A stretch of DNA of 64,000 bases from Idiomarina piscisalsi (GTDB lineage Bacteria; Pseudomonadota; Gammaproteobacteria; Enterobacterales; Alteromonadaceae): NCBI RefSeq assembly GCF_002211765.1, contig NZ_CP022133.1:1674001-1738000 (forward strand). The letters are read 5' to 3'. Shown piece after piece: positions 59,874-64,000 of the stretch. The position numbers and the translations under genes are program-made. The notes below the pieces were generated by a model. The model was not told the DNA's origin. It searched no databases and was given only the letters and a program-made list of their open reading frames with translations. Positions within the stretch are counted from its first letter, which is position 1; every line of letters begins with the position of its first letter.

Positions 59874-60737
59874 ATGTCAGCTCAAATTATTGATGGTAAA
59901 GCTATCGCCAGTGCCGTACGTCAGTCGGTCAAGCAGCAAGTTCAGGAAAGGCTTGAATCCGGCCTAAGAGCACCCGGTCTGGCCGTTGTGCTTGTTGGTG
60001 CAGATCCCGCTTCGGAGGTTTACGTAGGCAACAAACGACGCGCGTGTGAAGAAGTCGGCTTTCGCTCCTTTGCCTACGACTTGCCGGCGACAGCGAGTCA
60101 AGAGAAACTTGAAGCATTAATTGACCAACTAAATAACGACGACGAAGTCGACGGCATTTTGGTTCAGTTGCCTCTACCCGCCGGTCTTGACGCAACCCCT
60201 ATTTTAGAGAGAATTCGCCCTGATAAAGACGTCGACGGTTTCCACCCTTTCAATGTAGGACGTCTGTCGCAACGTATTCCGGCGCTACGTCCATGCACCC
60301 CCAAAGGTATTATCACCTTACTTGAGCATACCCAAGTTGATTTGCATGGGCTCAACGCTGTCGTTGTAGGCGCTTCCAACATCGTCGGGCGTCCTATGAG
60401 CCTAGAGCTGCTACTGGCAGGTGCAACGACAACGGTTTGTCACCGCTTCACCAATGACTTATCAGAACACGTTAAGCGCGCAGATATTCTGGTTGTTGCC
60501 GTAGGTAAGCCTGAGTTTATTCCGGGAGAATGGGTCAAGCCCGGCGCTATTGTGATTGATGTTGGCATGAACCGATTGCCTGATGGCCGTCTAACCGGCG
60601 ACGTCGAATTTAAGACAGCAGCGGAACGCGCCGGATGGATTACGCCGGTACCTGGCGGTGTCGGCCCTATGACAGTTGCTTCACTAATTGAAAATACACT
60701 GCAAGCCTGTGTCGATTATCACGACAAGCGAAAGTAA
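59874..60737 (+). CDS. folD: Bifunctional methylene-THF dehydrogenase/cyclohydrolase FolD
   Basis: FolD interconverts 5,10-methylene-THF and 10-formyl-THF. The 287 residues (E. coli: 288) show the catalytic Lys in [23 protein letters not shown], the cofactor loop [18 protein letters not shown] and the C-terminal [19 protein letters not shown]. It is divergent from the tRNA cluster and converges on the TadE-like gene. Confidence 0.98.
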   Translation: MSAQIIDGKAIASAVRQSVKQQVQERLESGLRAPGLAVVLVGADPASEVYVGNKRRACEEVGFRSFAYDLPATASQEKLEALIDQLNNDDEVDGILVQLPLPAGLDATPILERIRPDKDVDGFHPFNVGRLSQRIPALRPCTPKGIITLLEHTQVDLHGLNAVVVGASNIVGRPMSLELLLAGATTTVCHRFTNDLSEHVKRADILVVAVGKPEFIPGEWVKPGAIVIDVGMNRLPDGRLTGDVEFKTAAERAGWITPVPGGVGPMTVASLIENTLQACVDYHDKRK

Positions 60738-60745
60738 TTCAGTCA

Positions 60746-61468
60746 TTATCTTCGGAAGCCGCTCTGCAATGAGTGCTGAGCGGTATCCGTTAATGCCCAT
60801 AGTGGATACTCACTCATACCCTCCCTGAGCTTGCAGTAACGAACCGCACTCGAGCCACTTAAAAATTGCTGCGCTGAACTCAACATTTCAGCGACAAGCG
60901 GAATTTTTAGCGGCAGACACCAGTCTGTTCGTATCCTTAACACTCTGGCTTCGTGCCATTCTATTGGCGTATTTTCGTCATAACGGGCATGGTAATGATC
61001 CACCGCTATTTCGGTAATATCTCGTTCTAAATCATAATCCCAACGTTCTTCGGCATACTCACGAAAGTCTTGTGGTGTTGGAGACAAAATGTCGAGTTGA
61101 GCAAAGCGCGAGAAGTGCAGCCGTTGTTTCGCCATAGCTAACGTAGTCGCGTATGCCAGGTTGTCCTGATCAAGCTGAGGTTCTAGGCCCGCCATTCCCG
61201 TTACAAGCGTCGTTACCATGGTCTGGTAATGACCATGATTAATAGCCCCAGCCCGAACCGTGTATTGATTAGCGACCATCAGTGTTTGTTGAGACCACCA
61301 AATAATAAGCGCCTGAACAATCAAAAAAACAAAACTCACTAGTATCGGCCAAACAACAATGAGCTCAATACTTGCCTGACCGCGAGAGTATTTTTTGAGG
61401 GTAAAAAAAGAAAAACCCGCTGCTGAGGAAGCAGCGGGAAGTGCTATGTCTAACTTAGACGATAACAT
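60746..61468 (-). CDS. TadE-like pseudopilin-type protein
   Basis: A 240-residue protein with a TadE-like class III pilin signal near 28-55: SRGQASIELIVVWPILVSF with Glu at +5 after the Gly cleavage point, then a hydrophobic helix. The rest is a soluble, probably periplasmic domain with no motif I recognise. No other tad/flp genes are nearby, so its secretion partners must be elsewhere or it has another role. GGAGGT precedes the ATG at 61468 and no later start exists before the membrane segment. Codons 11-22 are an intrinsic terminator on the same strand. Confidence 0.78.
   Translation of the reverse strand: MLSSKLDIALPAASSAAGFSFFTLKKYSRGQASIELIVVWPILVSFVFLIVQALIIWWSQQTLMVANQYTVRAGAINHGHYQTMVTTLVTGMAGLEPQLDQDNLAYATTLAMAKQRLHFSRFAQLDILSPTPQDFREYAEERWDYDLERDITEIAVDHYHARYDENTPIEWHEARVLRIRTDWCLPLKIPLVAEMLSSAQQFLSGSSAVRYCKLREGMSEYPLWALTDTAQHSLQSGFRR
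61403..61438 (-). terminator. Intrinsic terminator inside the TadE-like gene start
   Basis: CCCGCTGCT (61416-61424) pairs perfectly with AGCAGCGGG (61430-61438). On the minus strand it is followed by TTTTTCTTTTTTT. It lies inside codons 11-22 of the TadE-like gene. It may end the topA transcript or a small RNA, or attenuate the gene. Confidence 0.85.
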
Positions 61469-61521
61469 GGGACCTCCGTGTCCAACGTGCGGTGTCTTAC
61501 CTTTGACACCCGCGCATTATA
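61403..61521 (-). ncRNA. Candidate small RNA or structured leader downstream of topA
   Basis: A TATAAT (61521-61516) with a GC-rich discriminator lies 58 bases past the topA stop. About 105 bases later comes the intrinsic terminator. Between them are short hairpins: GGTGTC/GACACC (61491-61510), GGAC/GTCC around the GGAGG of the TadE-like gene, and GTCTA/TAGAC. The -35 region is poor. It may be an sRNA, a leader, or only the mRNA start. No Rfam family was recognised. Confidence 0.35.
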
Positions 61522-61578
61522 CGGAGCACGTTTACGCCAGGCTATAAGTCAACTGAGTATTGGCTTGTGAGTCTTTTA

Positions 61579-64000
61579 CTACTTAGCGTCAACAGTCCAT
61601 TTACCGTCACGGTAAAAGGCTTTCCAACCTGTTTGTTTTTTATTCACTTCTGTTACCACGTACTGTTCTTTATTTTTCCGCGAGAATCGGACAATAGCGT
61701 CGTTACCGTCCTCGTCTTCCTGTGGGGCGTCAGCCAGGTACAGAAACTTCTTCGGTAGACGATCTTTAAAACGGGCCAGCTCTTTTACCGTAACCGCTCG
61801 CGTTTCTCGAGATTTCGGAAACGTATTTGCTGATAAAAAGATACCCGAAGCGCCGTCGCGCAGCACAAAGTAGGCGTCCGAATCCTCACACGGCAATTCC
61901 GGTAACGGCACTGGATCCTCTTTTGGTGGCGCAGGCTCACCGTTTCGAAGTAATTTACGTGTGTTCTTGCACTCACTATTGGTACAACCGAAATACTTAC
62001 CAAAACGCCCGTTTTTCAACTGCATTTCAGAACCGCACTTGTCACACTCAATTGTCGGGCCGTCATAACCTTTAATTCTGAACTTACCCTGCTCGAGCAA
62101 CTGGCCATCACACGTTGGGTTGTTACCACACACATGCAACTTACGTTTTTCGTCAATTAAATAGCTGTCCATTGCTGTACCGCATTTCGGACAGCGTTTC
62201 TTGGCGCGTAAGGCTTCCGTTTCACGCTCGTCTTCGTCGGTAACTTCTATCGCTTCTTCGCCGGGTGTCAGGTTTATTGTCTTAGTACAACGTTCTTTCG
62301 GCGGCAGGTTATATCCGGAACAACCAAGGAACACACCAGTTGATGCCGTACGGATGCCCATTTTGCGACCACATTCGGGGCAGTCAATATCGGTCATGAC
62401 AACGCTGTTTTCACGCATACCACCTTCAGCCGGATCCAACTCCGCTTTTTCAAGGCGCTGTTTGAAGTCATCATAGAAACTGTCCAGTGTCTCTTTCCAT
62501 TGGCGTTTTCCCGCAGCAATGTCATCAAGCGCCTGTTCCATCTCAGCCGTAAAGTTGTAATTCATTAACTCGGTGAAATTTTCAATCAGCCGATCATTGA
62601 CGATTTCTCCCATCTTCTCGGCAAAGAAACGACGGCTTTCAACACGCACATAGCCACGATCCTGAATGGTCGAAATAATCGACGCATACGTCGATGGTCG
62701 ACCAATACCGCGCTTCTCTAGTTCTTTGACCAAGGAAGCTTCACTGTAGCGAGCCGGCGGCTTAGTAAAATGCTGCTCAGGTTCTAACTGTTCAAGTGAC
62801 AGAGAGTCGCCTTTCTTTAAGTCTGGTAAGTTGGTATCGCCGTCTTTTTTCGACGACGGAGGCATGACTTTCGTCCAGCCCGGAAAACGCATTACTCGAC
62901 CGCGCGCCTTCAGTTCAAAGTCGCCGGCGGTCGCGATTAAAGTCGTGCTATCGTATTTCGCCGGTGTCATTTGACACGCAACGAACTGGCGCCAAATGAG
63001 CTCGTACAGACGCTGTGCGTCCCTATCCATTGACGACAGTGAAGACGCTTTTATTTTTACATCGGATGGGCGTATCGCCTCGTGTGCTTCCTGAGCATTA
63101 CTTTTTGCGCCATAACGATTCGCCGACTCCGGTAAGTACTTTTTACCGAATTCATTTTCAATGAGATCACGACAGGCGCTAACCGCTTCAGAACTCAAAT
63201 TCGTTGAGTCGGTACGCATATAAGTGATGTGTCCAGCCTCATAAAGACGCTGTGCAAGCATCATTGTTTTCTTAACACCAAAACTTAAGCGAGTACTAGC
63301 CGCCTGTTGCAGAGTCGAGGTAATGAAAGGCGCACTCGGCTTGCTGGAAGTCGGCTTATCTTCACGAGAAGTTATCTCGTAGTCTGCGCCTTTCAGTAAA
63401 CTTAATGCTTTATTTGTTTCTTCTTCATTGACTGGGCGGAAGTTCTTACCTGACTCTTTCACCACCTGCATGCGAAGCGTGTCGTTCGCCGTGCTGGCCA
63501 AGTCCGCATAAACATCCCAGTATTCTTCCGGTACAAACGCTTTAATTTCGCGCTCTCTCTCAACTACCAGGCGTACAGCGACTGACTGTACACGTCCGGC
63601 AGACAAACCTCTTGCAACTTTTTTCCACAAGAGTGGCGACACCATAAAACCTACCACACGATCTAAAAAGCGTCGCGTTTGCTGAGCATTAACACGGTCA
63701 GTGTTTAACTGAGCAGGATGTTTAAACGCTTCCTGAATGGCGTTTTTGGTAATTTCGTTAAATACCACACGCTTAAAGCGGTCGTCCTCGCCACCAATTA
63801 ATTCCCGCAGGTGCCAGGCTATTGCCTCCCCTTCGCGGTCCAAATCCGTTGCGAGAATAATTTTATCTGACTTTTTCGCCAGCTGTTTGAGCTCTTTAAC
63901 GACTTTCTCTTTTCCCTGAAGTACTTCGTAATGAGCTTCCCAGTTGTTTTCAGGATCAATCCCCATACGAGCGATTAAGCGTTTATAGTCACGCTCCTTT
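61579..64000 (-). CDS. topA: DNA topoisomerase I, 5' end beyond window
   Basis: TopA relaxes negative supercoils. The visible part holds about 806 residues and continues to the window edge without a start. By comparison with E. coli TopA (865) about 70 N-terminal residues, including the first Toprim motif, are missing. Seen are [17 protein letters not shown] (Toprim acidic residues), the active-site Tyr in [12 protein letters not shown] and three zinc ribbons ([27 protein letters not shown]), plus the C-terminal tail. The ATG at 63966 is internal. Confidence 0.97.
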   Translation of the reverse strand, partial: KERDYKRLIARMGIDPENNWEAHYEVLQGKEKVVKELKQLAKKSDKIILATDLDREGEAIAWHLRELIGGEDDRFKRVVFNEITKNAIQEAFKHPAQLNTDRVNAQQTRRFLDRVVGFMVSPLLWKKVARGLSAGRVQSVAVRLVVEREREIKAFVPEEYWDVYADLASTANDTLRMQVVKESGKNFRPVNEEETNKALSLLKGADYEITSREDKPTSSKPSAPFITSTLQQAASTRLSFGVKKTMMLAQRLYEAGHITYMRTDSTNLSSEAVSACRDLIENEFGKKYLPESANRYGAKSNAQEAHEAIRPSDVKIKASSLSSMDRDAQRLYELIWRQFVACQMTPAKYDSTTLIATAGDFELKARGRVMRFPGWTKVMPPSSKKDGDTNLPDLKKGDSLSLEQLEPEQHFTKPPARYSEASLVKELEKRGIGRPSTYASIISTIQDRGYVRVESRRFFAEKMGEIVNDRLIENFTELMNYNFTAEMEQALDDIAAGKRQWKETLDSFYDDFKQRLEKAELDPAEGGMRENSVVMTDIDCPECGRKMGIRTASTGVFLGCSGYNLPPKERCTKTINLTPGEEAIEVTDEDERETEALRAKKRCPKCGTAMDSYLIDEKRKLHVCGNNPTCDGQLLEQGKFRIKGYDGPTIECDKCGSEMQLKNGRFGKYFGCTNSECKNTRKLLRNGEPAPPKEDPVPLPELPCEDSDAYFVLRDGASGIFLSANTFPKSRETRAVTVKELARFKDRLPKKFLYLADAPQEDEDGNDAIVRFSRKNKEQYVVTEVNKKQTGWKAFYRDGKWTVDAK

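Overview
This 64 kb window is a gene-dense, mostly housekeeping stretch of a gammaproteobacterial chromosome. The protein sequences are close to those of Escherichia coli, and the order nlpI-pnp-rpsO-truB-rbfA-infB-nusA-rimP-tRNA(fMet)-tRNA(Leu)-secG-(tpiA)-glmM-folP-ftsH-rlmE-yhbY-greA matches the E. coli argG/nusA/ftsH region, with tpiA placed between glmM and secG. Moderate GC, acidic proteins and the linked fadIJ, Bat-type and M16 peptidase genes point to a marine Alteromonadales member, possibly Idiomarina. The genus is inference. I see no rRNA, insertion sequence, prophage or CRISPR array.

Layout. 1-10.3 kb: a truncated Sel1-like gene, nlpI, pnp (reading frame broken by one base), rpsO and the translation operon truB/rbfA/infB/nusA/rimP with a structured leader. 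10.3-16.7 kb: two tRNA genes, secG, tpiA, glmM, folP, ftsH and rlmE. 16.7-24.9 kb: yhbY, an orphan CI-like HTH gene, and greA/carB/carA/dapB/SDF transporter, with a candidate attenuator before carA. 25-29.9 kb: an M48 lipoprotein protease and grpE-dnaK-dnaJ, with sigma-32-type promoters before grpE and dnaK. 29.9-39.8 kb, plus strand: nadK, recN (LexA-type box), bamE, an M16 peptidase and a large GGDEF-EAL sensor. 39.8-43.2 kb: fadIJ with a FadR-like operator. 43.4-50.3 kb: a six-gene MoxR/DUF58/VWA/BatD operon with overlapping genes. 50.4-58.7 kb: ppiD, hupB, lon, clpX, clpP and tig (protein quality control). 58.9-64 kb: a small conserved gene, a four-tRNA cluster with a duplicated tRNA-Pro, folD, a lone TadE-like gene and 5'-truncated topA.

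Functionally the window combines RNA maturation and decay, translation initiation, proteostasis (DnaK, FtsH, Lon, ClpXP, PpiD, trigger factor, LoiP-like and M16 peptidases), envelope biogenesis and fatty-acid oxidation. I found no clear new defence or mobile system. The points most worth a second look are the one-base pnp frameshift, the terminator plus overlapping leader ORF before carA, and the intrinsic terminator inside the 5' end of the TadE-like gene, which could mark a small RNA. Next come the rimP-nusA leader and the promoter that overlaps a terminator before clpP.
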